The notes beneath the pieces were generated by a model, which did no database searches, had not been told where the DNA came from, and saw nothing but the letters and a program-made list of their open reading frames with translations. The position numbers were made by a program, and so were the translations under genes. This document shows positions 1 to 7,972 of a DNA stretch of 64,000 nt, in pieces (within the stretch, counting starts at the first letter, position 1; the number at the start of each line of letters is the position of its first letter). The stretch is from JBHJHP01 sp042219855 (lineage in GTDB: Bacteria; Bacteroidota; Bacteroidia; Bacteroidales; UBA5342), in the NCBI RefSeq assembly GCF_042219855.1, contig NZ_JBHJHP010000001.1, positions 1,178,001-1,242,000 of the forward strand, in the 5' to 3' direction.

Positions 1-2
1 AC

Positions 3-932
3 ATCGGGAATGGGAAATACGGTTCACTTAAAGCAATCGGAACAGCTGACAAACCTATTATATTTACTTCAGCTTCCTCTAATCCAGAGGCAGGTGACTG
101 GGATGGCGTATATTTTTACGATCAAAATTCATCGACTCAAAGCGAACTAAGCTACTGCAAATTTATGTATGGGGGACAAACATCAGCATATGATGACGAA
201 GGAGGTCTTGTTGAACTGTATGATACAGATCTGAAAATAACCAACTGTACGTTCAGCCACATTAATAACTGTGGCATCTATCTGAATACCAATTCTGAAT
301 TTGTGGCATTTGAACATAACCGGATTGAAGATTGTGGTAAACATCTTATGGTTCTGCCCGCAACAGCTGCCGGAACCATTGGTGCTGACAACATCTTCAC
401 AACGAATAAAAACTATGGCATCCTGGTTACACAGTCTGAAATTAAAACCAATGTAGAATGGAAAACACAGACTGTTCCTTTCTTTGTTCACGATTGGATA
501 TCAGTCAATGGAAACAATGCCGTTTTTATCATTCATGCCGGAACAGTAGTGAAATTTAATCCCTACGGCGCTATTGTTAACGGGAATGATTCCAACGGGA
601 AGTTTCTGGCCGATGGCTTACCTGATTCACCGGTTATATTTACGTCTGCTGCATCGGTAGCATCAAAAGGTGACTGGCAGTTTATCCAGTTCGGTGAATT
701 TACATCTGCCGGATCCGGTTTAAATTATGCGGTTGTGGAATATGGTGCCGGCGCATACGATGATGATGAAGACGCTGTAATAAATATCTATTCGGATAAA
801 GTGAGTATATCTCACTGTACAATCAGAGAGAACGAAGGTTACGGCATCTATATTTGGTATGATTTATCGCCGGATGTGAATGATAATATCTTCTCCAACA
901 ACAATAATGCGGATATTTATAAGGTGGAATAA
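3..932 (+). CDS. Right-handed beta-helix surface protein, 3' end only
   Basis: The frame is open from the first bases of the window, so only the C-terminal part of about 309 residues is present. Two long repeats can be aligned: each has an Asn/Gly-rich turn, then a 'DxPxIFTSAxS' strand, then 'GDWxxxxF', followed by Ser/Asn/Cys-rich rungs such as 'NCTFSHINNCGIYL' and 'SHCTIRENEGYGIYI'. This is the pattern of parallel beta-helix (pectate-lyase-like, PbH1) proteins, which in Bacteroidota are usually secreted or surface exposed. It ends in 'NNNNADIYKVE' with no T9SS sorting domain, so export by that route is not supported. No catalytic residues can be identified. The function (adhesin, polysaccharide binding or hydrolysis) is unknown. 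Confidence 0.75.
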   Translation: MGNGKYGSLKAIGTADKPIIFTSASSNPEAGDWDGVYFYDQNSSTQSELSYCKFMYGGQTSAYDDEGGLVELYDTDLKITNCTFSHINNCGIYLNTNSEFVAFEHNRIEDCGKHLMVLPATAAGTIGADNIFTTNKNYGILVTQSEIKTNVEWKTQTVPFFVHDWISVNGNNAVFIIHAGTVVKFNPYGAIVNGNDSNGKFLADGLPDSPVIFTSAASVASKGDWQFIQFGEFTSAGSGLNYAVVEYGAGAYDDDEDAVINIYSDKVSISHCTIRENEGYGIYIWYDLSPDVNDNIFSNNNNADIYKVE

Positions 933-1126
933 GAGTTTGTAGAGATTAATTACCACGTTAAACCTTTACATCCCCGTTACCCGCAGTGTTCCCTCTGCGG
1001 GTAACTTATTTTAAAGCTTCATCAGAGCAGTTAGCAATATTCCGGTTTTGAAACTCCGGTTCTGATTTTGCTGTTTTTCTTGCTTTTGTATTTAACGTCA
1101 TTTACAGCCATACCGCGTATTTTATT

Positions 1127-1324
1127 CATTCAGCCCTACAGGCTGAACCATTACACAGGCCATCACCCGGCACTACGTACCGGGTTTAGTACATGCAGTC
1201 CTTCAGACTTAAAACTGTACCTTATAAAGGTTAAAGCAAAGGCTGAAAGCCTTACTGATTCCAGCCTGACATGCATGTCAGGCTGATGAGCACAGCGTAT
1301 ACCCACACTGAAGGTGTGGCTGAT
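1127..1324. repeat. Composite palindromic intergenic repeat, copy 1
   Basis: This is a chain of short hairpins in the gap between the beta-helix gene and the LytS gene. It includes TTCAGCCCTACAGGCTGAA, CCCGGCACTACGTACCGGG, AAGGCTGAAAGCCTT, CCTGACATGCATGTCAGG and CACACTGAAGGTGTG. The left end and the last three hairpins recur at 5095-5370, and the last three also at 7100-7324. Short open frames across it are by-products of the repeat. The rest of the 933-1429 gap holds nothing I recognise. Confidence 0.8.
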
Positions 1325-1429
1325 GATGCCCTTTGTATTTCATCGGCTTATTTCGCAGCTTATCGGAAAAATGTAGTATAACTGACAGATACGGTGTTTT
1401 TTTACACAATAAATTATAATTTTAATGCA

Positions 1430-3346
1430 ATGAAAAAAAGACACCTCACTTTGTTATTACTTACAGGAATACTGTTCCTGGGACAAACGGTTCATGCCAA
1501 CGACCAGTTTTCGAATCTGGATAAAGCCACAGAAAAAAAGTACTGGGACTTTATGAGTGAACGCCTGTTTAATCCTGAAGTAAGGGTTTTTGCTAAATTT
1601 CCCCATCAGGACATCCGAATCACCATGTCAGATGCAACTCCTGAGGACAGCACTATTGTTAAGGATTTGATCAATGAAATTCAGCCCTTTATTACGACCA
1701 AGAAAATCGGTTTGATTCCAACGATACCCAATGACAGAAATCCTGATATCTGGTTATTTTTTCCCAAAAGAGATTCCTTAAACAGGTCTACTCACAACTT
1801 CAGCTTTTCTTCAAACGGAGAATTAAAAAAATTTGAGGACGAATCAGGAAATATCATAAAATACGATGGGTTTAAGGGGCAATTTCAAACAGAAATTTAC
1901 CTGCAAAATATATTGTTTGATTTCAAAGATGCTGCAACAGATTCACTACGCATCCGCTATATCCGATACGCCATTTTAAGATCCTTCTGCGCATTTAACG
2001 GAAACCGCAATACTATTAAAACCTACATTGATCATGCCGTTTTTAACTCCTATGATTTTAATCCGAAGGGGACTGAATTTAAAGAGGTAGACAAATTTCT
2101 GCTATCCAGGCTGTATTCACAGGACATAAACGAACAATATAAAAATTACTTTTTGGAATACCATTCCTGGATGGAGTATTATATATATTTCATTAATGAA
2201 TTTCTAAGTGGTTTTTCATATAAGATAATAACGTTTATAATTGGCTTAATTCTTTTTCTGATTTTCTTAAAGCCTGTATTTATTCGTTCTTATAAAAGCA
2301 AAATAATAAGCTACATACTTCCTGGATTAACCATTTTTGCTATTCTCTATCTAATTATGATTCTAAACGAAATTCCATTGATATTTACTTTTGGAAAAGA
2401 AAACTACAATGATTTCAGGCACGTCTCAAGACTGAGTGGTTATTTAGTTAACAATTTCATTGTCCTTATTATCTCAATTTCGTTTTTTACATTCACCCTT
2501 TACATTATTGAAAACTATTTACTACCTCTTAAAGCTTTTAGAAAAAGAAAAGTTTTATTTCAAGCTTTAACGCTCCCATTTTTAATTGTAACAACAATAT
2601 TATCTCTTATACTTCTCACAGGAACTCATATTCATCTGGCAGGTCTTCTTGCCAAGGTGTTAACTTGGGGTATTACGTTTTCAGCTGCCCGTGGAATATG
2701 GCTCTTTTTAAATAACATATCAGACTTAAAGCTTAAAGAAAAAGAAGTGGAAATCAGCCGGCTAAAAGAGCAAAAATCACAGGCAGAGCTACAGGCTTTG
2801 CATTCCCGGATCAACCCGCATTTTTTATACAATTCACTGAACACTATTGCCGGACTGGCGCATAGCAATCCTGATAAAACAGAACAAATGGCTTTATCCC
2901 TGTCAGATTTGTTCCGCTACACCATCAACAGGAACGGGGAACAGCTGAGTAGTGTAAAAGAGGAAATGATGATGGTTGAAACCTACCTGAATATCGAAAA
3001 AATTCGTTTTGGTCAGCGGATGACCTTTACCATAAATGTGGATCAGGATTTAAACGACGTATTAATCCCCAAATACATCATTCAGCCCCTGGTGGAAAAC
3101 GCTGTGAAGCATGGTATATCCAAAATAAACGGAGCAGGAAATATTGGGATTTCCGTCCGCAGGGATAAGGATGACCTACTCATTGAAATTGCCGATAACG
3201 GACCCGCATTTGATGAAGGACTGGTAAGCGGCTATGGACTTCAGAGTGTATTCGACATTCTTGAGCTAACCTACGAATCACGGGCTTCAATGCATTGGGA
3301 AAACGAACCGCGAAAATTTATCCAAATAACCATACCTTTAAAATAA
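1430..3346 (+). CDS. LytS/YehU-type membrane sensor histidine kinase
   Basis: This is the sensor half of a LytS/LytTR two-component pair (638 aa). Residues 1-23 form a signal peptide ('LLLLTGILFLGQTVHA'). A periplasmic domain of about 220 residues follows, with no match I recognise. Then come several membrane segments between about residues 250 and 430, a short coiled coil and the His_kinase domain. The phospho-acceptor is His464 in 'SRINPHFLYNSLN'. The N box 'PLVENAVKHG' lies near residue 557 and the G box 'DNGPAFDEGLVSGYGLQSV' follows. A GTG 36 nt upstream is in frame, but the ATG is chosen because the signal peptide starts exactly there. The stop is 10 nt from the response regulator, so the two are probably co-transcribed. 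The ligand is unknown. Confidence 0.9.
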   Translation: MKKRHLTLLLLTGILFLGQTVHANDQFSNLDKATEKKYWDFMSERLFNPEVRVFAKFPHQDIRITMSDATPEDSTIVKDLINEIQPFITTKKIGLIPTIPNDRNPDIWLFFPKRDSLNRSTHNFSFSSNGELKKFEDESGNIIKYDGFKGQFQTEIYLQNILFDFKDAATDSLRIRYIRYAILRSFCAFNGNRNTIKTYIDHAVFNSYDFNPKGTEFKEVDKFLLSRLYSQDINEQYKNYFLEYHSWMEYYIYFINEFLSGFSYKIITFIIGLILFLIFLKPVFIRSYKSKIISYILPGLTIFAILYLIMILNEIPLIFTFGKENYNDFRHVSRLSGYLVNNFIVLIISISFFTFTLYIIENYLLPLKAFRKRKVLFQALTLPFLIVTTILSLILLTGTHIHLAGLLAKVLTWGITFSAARGIWLFLNNISDLKLKEKEVEISRLKEQKSQAELQALHSRINPHFLYNSLNTIAGLAHSNPDKTEQMALSLSDLFRYTINRNGEQLSSVKEEMMMVETYLNIEKIRFGQRMTFTINVDQDLNDVLIPKYIIQPLVENAVKHGISKINGAGNIGISVRRDKDDLLIEIADNGPAFDEGLVSGYGLQSVFDILELTYESRASMHWENEPRKFIQITIPLK

Positions 3347-3356
3347 CCCGATCATA

Positions 3357-4124
3357 ATGAATACAAAAACATACTCGTGTATTATTGTAGATGATGAACC
3401 CGCGGCAATTCAGCGGTTAAAGGAACTGGTGAGTGATTTTCCTTCTACATTCAGGATAGCCGGTACAACTCAAAATGCAGTGGAAGCCATCGATTTAATA
3501 AATTCGCTTGAACCGGATTTAATTTTTCTTGACATCCAAATGCCTGAAATAACAGGTTTTGATCTGATTAAAGCATTACAAAAGATTCCGTTGATTGTAT
3601 TTTGTACCGCCTACGACCAGTATGCATTGAAAGCATTTGAGACCAACAGCATTGATTATCTGCTTAAACCGGTCAAAAAAGAGCGCTTAGAACAAACTGT
3701 AAAAAAACTAAATTCACTCACTTCTCAACCGGACAGAAACGAATTAATGAAACTGCTGGAACAGATATCCGCCGTTTCACCTAAAAAGGAAATGACTTCC
3801 ATTACCGTACGTCAGAATAACAAAATTCAGTTTTACAGGTTAAGCGATATTGCATATTTCAAAGCCGCGGATAAATATGTAAGCTTATATCTAAAAAACG
3901 GTGAAGAAAAAATAATTGAGAAATCGCTCGTTCAGCTGGATCAGGATCTTCCTGAAAATTTTCTGAGAGTCCACCGTTCTTTTATCATCAATAAGCATTA
4001 TGTGCAGGAAGTACAGGTGCACTTTAACAGCCGGTATGCCATTTTAATGAATGATAACCCAAAAACAAAGATTATTTCCGGCCGAAGTTTTCAAACACAG
4101 ATTAAATCCTGGATGAATTATTGA
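3357..4124 (+). CDS. LytTR-family response regulator
   Basis: This is the DNA-binding partner of the preceding kinase (255 aa). The receiver domain spans about residues 5-120: acidic 'DDEP' pair near the N-terminus, phospho-acceptor Asp59 in 'LIFLDIQMPEITGFDL', and conserved Lys in 'YLLKPVKK'. A LytTR DNA-binding domain follows (about 145-252), with 'LSDIAYFKAADKYVSLYL' and 'FLRVHRSFIINKHYV' as typical strands. LytTR regulators bind direct repeats upstream of few targets, often envelope genes. The small secreted protein at 4396 is the nearest candidate, but no binding repeat was identified. Confidence 0.92.
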   Translation: MNTKTYSCIIVDDEPAAIQRLKELVSDFPSTFRIAGTTQNAVEAIDLINSLEPDLIFLDIQMPEITGFDLIKALQKIPLIVFCTAYDQYALKAFETNSIDYLLKPVKKERLEQTVKKLNSLTSQPDRNELMKLLEQISAVSPKKEMTSITVRQNNKIQFYRLSDIAYFKAADKYVSLYLKNGEEKIIEKSLVQLDQDLPENFLRVHRSFIINKHYVQEVQVHFNSRYAILMNDNPKTKIISGRSFQTQIKSWMNY

Positions 4125-4182
4125 TGTCAACCAAAATTCCCCTTCATTTCCAACGAAAGAGGATTTTATGCTGTCGGACTGC

Positions 4183-4220
4183 TAAGAATAGCGAATATCC
4201 ACACTGAAGATGTTGCTGAT
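4183..4220. repeat. Degraded end of the composite palindromic repeat
   Basis: The sequence around 'GCGAATATCCACACTGAAGATGTTGCTGAT' (given here only for comparison, split as GCGAATATCC / ACACTGAAGATGTTGCTGAT) matches, with mismatches, the right end of the element at 1127-1324 (GCGTATACCC / ACACTGAAGGTGTGGCTGAT). It appears to be an isolated, decayed terminal fragment. Confidence 0.55.
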
Positions 4221-4395
4221 ATAAACGTCAAAATTTTCATTCAGTTTCAACTCCCATTGTCTTAATTTATATCGCATTTAACCTTCTTATTTCCAACAAC
4301 AAAACCTGAATAAAATATTATCGTTCAACAAAATTGTCTTAATTTTATATACCTCAAAAAATGTACTCACTTTAAACTCTCTAATATAACTTCAA

Positions 4396-5007
4396 ATGAA
4401 AAAGTCACAGAACCGTAAGCCATTAAGAGTAATTATCATCCTATTGTTCAGCTGTTCCTTTATTGGTCTTCAATCACAGGTTACAACAAGTGAAGCACCC
4501 CATACGCCTGCCGTGTTTATAGGAGTTGGAGGCGGACTAAATGAAATGGGTATTCTGGGACTCGCCATGGAACTTCCTGTAGGCGGAAAGAATTCATTTG
4601 GTGCCTCCGCCGGAATTGGTAGCTGGGGCTATAAATTGCGTGGCAGTCTGAACTTTTATACAAAAGAAGCCGGCTATAAATCATGCTTTAGTCTTGGCGT
4701 CAGCTATGCAACCGGAATGGACAACTTTACAAGCGAATTACCGGTTGAACCGGATGATGAAATGGTTGAACTGGAAATGGATCTTCTTCCGGTTTTGAGT
4801 ATCGATTTGGTTTACTCCTATAATATCAGAGTTGGAAAATCATCCAAGGTCGTATTATCCTTAGGTTATTCCATCAACACAAAATCGAATGCATATACCC
4901 TGCATGACAGCTATTATCAGTTAAGTGACACAGGCAAACAGGCTATGAATTTAGCACAACCCGGAGGTCTGTTGCTTGGTTTGAAATTCATGTTCGGTGT
5001 CGGATAA
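4396..5007 (+). CDS. Small secreted protein, probable outer-membrane beta-barrel
   Basis: This 203-residue protein has an N-terminal basic stretch and hydrophobic segment (about residues 12-28, 'IIILLFSCSFIGLQSQ') consistent with a signal peptide. The mature part is Gly/aromatic rich with alternating hydrophobic strands ('VFIGVGGGLNEMGILGLAMELP', 'KSCFSLGVSYATGM', 'KVVLSLGYSINTKSNAY') and ends in 'LLLGLKFMFGVG', as expected for a small outer-membrane beta-barrel. I recognise no named family. It lies 270 nt downstream of the LytTR regulator and may be its target; that is inference from position only. Confidence 0.6.
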   Translation: MKKSQNRKPLRVIIILLFSCSFIGLQSQVTTSEAPHTPAVFIGVGGGLNEMGILGLAMELPVGGKNSFGASAGIGSWGYKLRGSLNFYTKEAGYKSCFSLGVSYATGMDNFTSELPVEPDDEMVELEMDLLPVLSIDLVYSYNIRVGKSSKVVLSLGYSINTKSNAYTLHDSYYQLSDTGKQAMNLAQPGGLLLGLKFMFGVG

Positions 5008-5056
5008 AACGTTTAGAGCTACACACTATTATCTCCTCTTTAAAAGGAAGTGTCCC

Positions 5057-5074
5057 TTCCGATAGCTATCGGAA
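5057..5074. repeat. Perfect 18-bp palindrome
   Basis: TTCCGATAGCTATCGGAA is a perfect inverted repeat without a loop, 50 nt after the small secreted-protein gene and 20 nt before palindromic repeat copy 2. It could be a protein-binding site or another small repetitive palindrome. There is no poly-T, so a terminator is not supported. Confidence 0.6.
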
Positions 5075-5094
5075 TTATCAGGAGTGAGGATTTC

Positions 5095-5370
5095 TTTCAG
5101 CCCTACAGGCTGAACCACGACTCATGCCTGCAACCGGCACTGCATTTAACAGATTCATCGGATGACTCGGAGTCATCCGATGAATTTACTCTGGATTTCG
5201 CCCTTAATACTTTTACTCCGGTGCATTGCACCTGACTTTTGCTACGAGTCTGTTGGACCGAAACGTAACAACTTTGCAGGTTAAACCAAAGGCTAAAAGC
5301 CTTAGCGATTTCAGCCTGACATGCAATGTCAGGCTGATGAGCAAAGCAAATACCCACACTGAAGGTGTGA
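5095..5370. repeat. Composite palindromic intergenic repeat, copy 2
   Basis: It starts with TTTCAGCCCTACAGGCTGAA and runs through TCATCGGATGACTCGGAG plus its complement, GTGCATTGCAC, AAGGCTAAAAGCCTT, CCTGACATGCAATGTCAGG and CACACTGAAGGTGTG. From about 5149 onward it is nearly identical to copy 3 at 7100-7324, in the same orientation. Open frames here, encoding Ser/Asp-rich or basic peptides, are repeat by-products. Nothing else is recognised in 5008-5548. Confidence 0.85.
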
Positions 5371-5548
5371 ATGCATAAATCCGGGCCTCGATAAATTGCA
5401 TTTTCATAAAATATTAACCAATTTTATACAGATATATACCAATTGTGTTTGATACTCTGACATGCAGTAAAAAAATGGATGAATTCAAAGAATCAACTTT
5501 ATAATACAAGAGTTGAGATAAAGGACTAACAATAAAAACTAAATAAAC

Positions 5549-7024
5549 ATGAGCACAGGCAAGAAATCGTTTTTTGGTGTTATAAAATCTTTTAAAGGAG
5601 GATTCTGGATTGCAAGCATGATGGAACTACTTGAGCGTTGGGCCTGGTACGGACTATTTGCAGTTCTGGCACTTTATTTAACCGGATCAACAGACGAAGG
5701 TGGACTGGGACTTTCACATATTGAGAAAGGACAAATCATGGGAATTGTAACTGCAATTCTGTATTTATTGCCATTGTTTACCGGGGTCATAGCAGATAAA
5801 ATTGGTTATAAGATATCGTTAATAATCGCGTATGTATTATTGATTTCCGGATATTATGTAATGGGCGAAGTGCAATCATATGCCATGGTTTTTATTGTGT
5901 TTTTGTGGGTAGCTGTAGGGGCTGCCATGTTTAAACCTGTTGCGTCTGCTATTGTAACCAAAAACACCGATGAGTCTAATTCTACCCTGGGTTTTGGGAT
6001 TTTTTACATGATGGTCAATATCGGTGGCTTTGTAGGACCAGCTCTCTCATCAACCCTGCGTACTCAATTTGGTTGGAAATTAATATTTATTCAGGCAGCT
6101 ACTGTTATTGCATTAAACCTGGTAATCGTTTTACTTTTTTATAAAGAAAAGGACAGGGAGAAAAATACAGAAACAATCTCAGAAGCCATTAAAAGTTCCC
6201 TGGTTAAAATCTGGGAAGCCGTTAAAGACAGCCGTCTTTCCGTTTTGCTTATTATCATGGTTGGTTTCTGGACAATGTTTAATCAACTGTTCTATACCCT
6301 GCCAACTTTTATTGAAGATTGGGTTAATACCAAAGCACTGCATGACTCGATTGCACAGATCTCTCCATGGATTGCCAACGCCATGAGCGGAGGCGGTGAT
6401 TCAGTTAAACCGGAGATGCTAATTAACCTGGATGCAGGCTCTATCATATTGTTCCAGTTAATCGTATCGTATTTTGTGTTAAAAATGCGTCATGTAAGTG
6501 CAATGATAACGGGATTTTTTATTGCCGCAATAGGGATTGGGATTACATTCTATACAGGGAATGGTTTTTATACCATACTGGGAATAATGATTTTTGCCAT
6601 TGGGGAAATGATGACGAATCCAACATTCTCCTCATTTATCGCATTGATATCTCCAAAAGGAAAAGAAGCCTTGTATCAGGGTACTTATTTCCTGCCGGTT
6701 TTTCTGGGTAATTTCTTAACAACATTTGTTTCAGGTAATCTTTACGAGGCATGGTCTGATAAATTAAGCTTGCTGCAATCAGAAGTGGCAAACAGAGGGA
6801 TTGCTATGCCCGAAATAACCCAGACTTTTACAAAAAACGATTACTTCGCATCCGCTTCTCAGAAACTGGGAATGACACAAAATGAAATGACACAATTTCT
6901 GTGGGATCACTATCAGCCAAATAAAATTTGGTATGTAATTACAGGGATTGGTATTGTTACTATCTTAGCTTTAATAATTTACGACAGATTGGTAATCAGG
7001 CCCAAAGAGGCGAAATTAAAATAA
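5549..7024 (+). CDS. POT/PTR2-like proton-dependent peptide transporter (MFS)
   Basis: This is a 491-residue polytopic inner-membrane protein with about 12-14 hydrophobic segments. The first helix carries 'MMELLERWAWYGLFAVLALYL', which fits the ExxER...YG signature of proton-coupled oligopeptide transporters. 'FGIFYMMVNIGGFVGPALSS' matches the second POT signature region ('FFYxxINIG'). A charged loop near residue 200 and a large extracytoplasmic insert near 245-300 are visible. The substrate, presumably small peptides, is inferred from family membership. The gene stands alone and is bracketed by two direct copies of the palindromic repeat (5095-5370 and 7100-7324). Confidence 0.8.
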   Translation: MSTGKKSFFGVIKSFKGGFWIASMMELLERWAWYGLFAVLALYLTGSTDEGGLGLSHIEKGQIMGIVTAILYLLPLFTGVIADKIGYKISLIIAYVLLISGYYVMGEVQSYAMVFIVFLWVAVGAAMFKPVASAIVTKNTDESNSTLGFGIFYMMVNIGGFVGPALSSTLRTQFGWKLIFIQAATVIALNLVIVLLFYKEKDREKNTETISEAIKSSLVKIWEAVKDSRLSVLLIIMVGFWTMFNQLFYTLPTFIEDWVNTKALHDSIAQISPWIANAMSGGGDSVKPEMLINLDAGSIILFQLIVSYFVLKMRHVSAMITGFFIAAIGIGITFYTGNGFYTILGIMIFAIGEMMTNPTFSSFIALISPKGKEALYQGTYFLPVFLGNFLTTFVSGNLYEAWSDKLSLLQSEVANRGIAMPEITQTFTKNDYFASASQKLGMTQNEMTQFLWDHYQPNKIWYVITGIGIVTILALIIYDRLVIRPKEAKLK

Positions 7025-7099
7025 AATTCGTTTTGCGAAAAAACGAAGAATAATATCCTCGCTACGGTATATTTTTCTCCCGTCGTTTGATTTTAACGT

Positions 7100-7324
7100 T
7101 TAACAGATTCATCGGATGACTCGGAGTCATCCGATGAATTTACTTTGGATTTCGCCCTTAATACTTTTACTCCGGTGACTTGCACCTGACTTTTGCTACG
7201 AGTCCGTTGGACCGAAACGTAACAACTTTGCATGTTAAACCAAAGGCTGAAAGCCTTAGCGATTTCAGACTGACATGCAATGTCAGGCTGATGAGCACAG
7301 CGAATAACCACACAGAAGGTGTGA
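7100..7324. repeat. Composite palindromic intergenic repeat, copy 3
   Basis: This copy lacks the TTCAGCCCTACAGGCTGAA left end but is otherwise nearly base-for-base the same as copy 2 from its TTTAACAGATTCATCGGATG onward. It has the same hairpins: GATGACTCGGAGTCATC, AAGGCTGAAAGCCTT, CCTGACATTGCATGTCAGG on the opposite strand, and CACACAGAAGGTGTG. It has the same orientation as copy 2 and lies on the other side of the transporter gene. Confidence 0.85.
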
Positions 7325-7429
7325 TTGAACATCTAAAGTTTCATAGTTAACCATAGCGTCCTTGCTACGGCTCTGTATTGTCAGATTATTTCATGATCCC
7401 ACAGTGATCCGAATTCCGAACGTAAAACC

Positions 7430-7454
7430 AACCGCTATGCGGTTATGTTTTTTT
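7430..7454 (+). terminator. Possible rho-independent terminator after repeat copy 3
   Basis: AACCGC-TAT-GCGGTT forms a short stem followed on the plus strand by ATGTTTTTTTA. It may end transcripts from the transporter gene, 400 nt upstream. A second 7-bp hairpin (GCAACAC...GTGTTGC) lies at 7463-7491. Confidence 0.5.
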
Positions 7455-7500
7455 ATTTCTGCGCAACACTGAAAATAAATTTTCGTGTTGCTTGAAATAA

Positions 7501-7530
7501 AAAACCCAACACATTAATGCGTTGGGTTTT
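7501..7530 (-). terminator. Terminator of tRNA-Arg, possibly bidirectional
   Basis: AAAACCCAACRC-ATTAAT-GYGTTGGGTTTT is a strong stem just past the 3' end of the minus-strand tRNA. On the minus strand it is followed by TTTTTTATTTC, a standard rho-independent terminator. GGTTTTACGTTC (7525-7536) next to it is the exact reverse complement of GAACGTAAAACC at 7418-7429, so the whole terminator cluster is enclosed by a 12-bp inverted repeat. Confidence 0.75.
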
Positions 7531-7540
7531 ACGTTCTTAG

Positions 7541-7614
7541 TGATTCCGGCGGGATTCGAACCCACGACCCTCTGCTTAGAAGGCAGATGCTCTATCCAGC
7601 TGAGCTACGGAACC
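7541..7614 (-). tRNA. tRNA-Arg (anticodon UCU)
   Basis: On the minus strand the 74-nt sequence folds as a full cloverleaf. It has acceptor GGTTCCG/CGGAATC (one G-U pair), D arm GCTC-AGCTGGATA-GAGC, anticodon arm TCTGC-CTTCTAA-GCAGA with anticodon TCT, variable loop GGGTC, T arm GTGGG-TTCGAAT-CCCGC, and discriminator A. No CCA is encoded. The anticodon reads AGA/AGG arginine codons. Confidence 0.97.
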
Positions 7615-7648
7615 AGTAAGTTATATTTTTAAAATCTGAATCTCTTTT

Positions 7649-7691
7649 CAGATGCTCTATCCTCCCGAACCTTCGGGAGAGCTACGGAACC
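7649..7691 (-). pseudogene. Rearranged 5' half of tRNA-Arg
   Basis: On the minus strand this repeats the 5' half of the adjacent tRNA-Arg: GGTTCCGTAGCTC, then GGATAGAGCATCTG as far as the anticodon stem. The D-loop bases are replaced by a 16-bp palindrome, TCCCGAAGGTTCGGGA. The anticodon loop and the whole 3' half are missing, so it cannot be a functional tRNA. It lies only 35 nt upstream of the intact gene, and a transcript starting beyond it would include both. Confidence 0.8.
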
Positions 7692-7972
7692 ATTCCTTGC
7701 TAAAATACTTTCGTCTAAGCATTTTTATTTGAGCGGTGCAAATATATATATTTTGAAATTGAGCACAAAGAAAAAAATCCGTTCTGTTAAACCAGTATAC
7801 AATTTTCTACATTCCGGAAGGGTAAATACTGAAAAATCAAGGTTTCCCTTCAGTGATTAAAGGTAAAAAGCTTGATTCTTCATCACTTTTAATCCTGAAA
7901 CGCACAAACACAACATATACCGGCAAACTTTCAACCGGTAAAACTTGTTGTGCATACATAAATTTACACACA

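Noticed and set aside
3..932. T9SS sorting domain at the end of the beta-helix protein
   Set aside because: The C-terminus has none of the 'YPNP', 'G..V' and 'GxYxxxxxxxxxxxxKKxxxx' features and stops within helix-type repeats.
5103..5407. Open frames across the repeat at 5095-5370, encoding Ser/Asp-rich or basic peptides, and their relatives at 1068-1286 and 7093-7332
   Set aside because: They lie wholly inside the repeated hairpin sequence, on either strand, and the coding similarity between copies is explained by DNA-level repetition.
7649..7691. Integrase attachment site at tRNA-Arg
   Set aside because: Attachment sites duplicate the tRNA 3' end; here the 5' half is copied, 35 nt away, with no integrase or cargo between.
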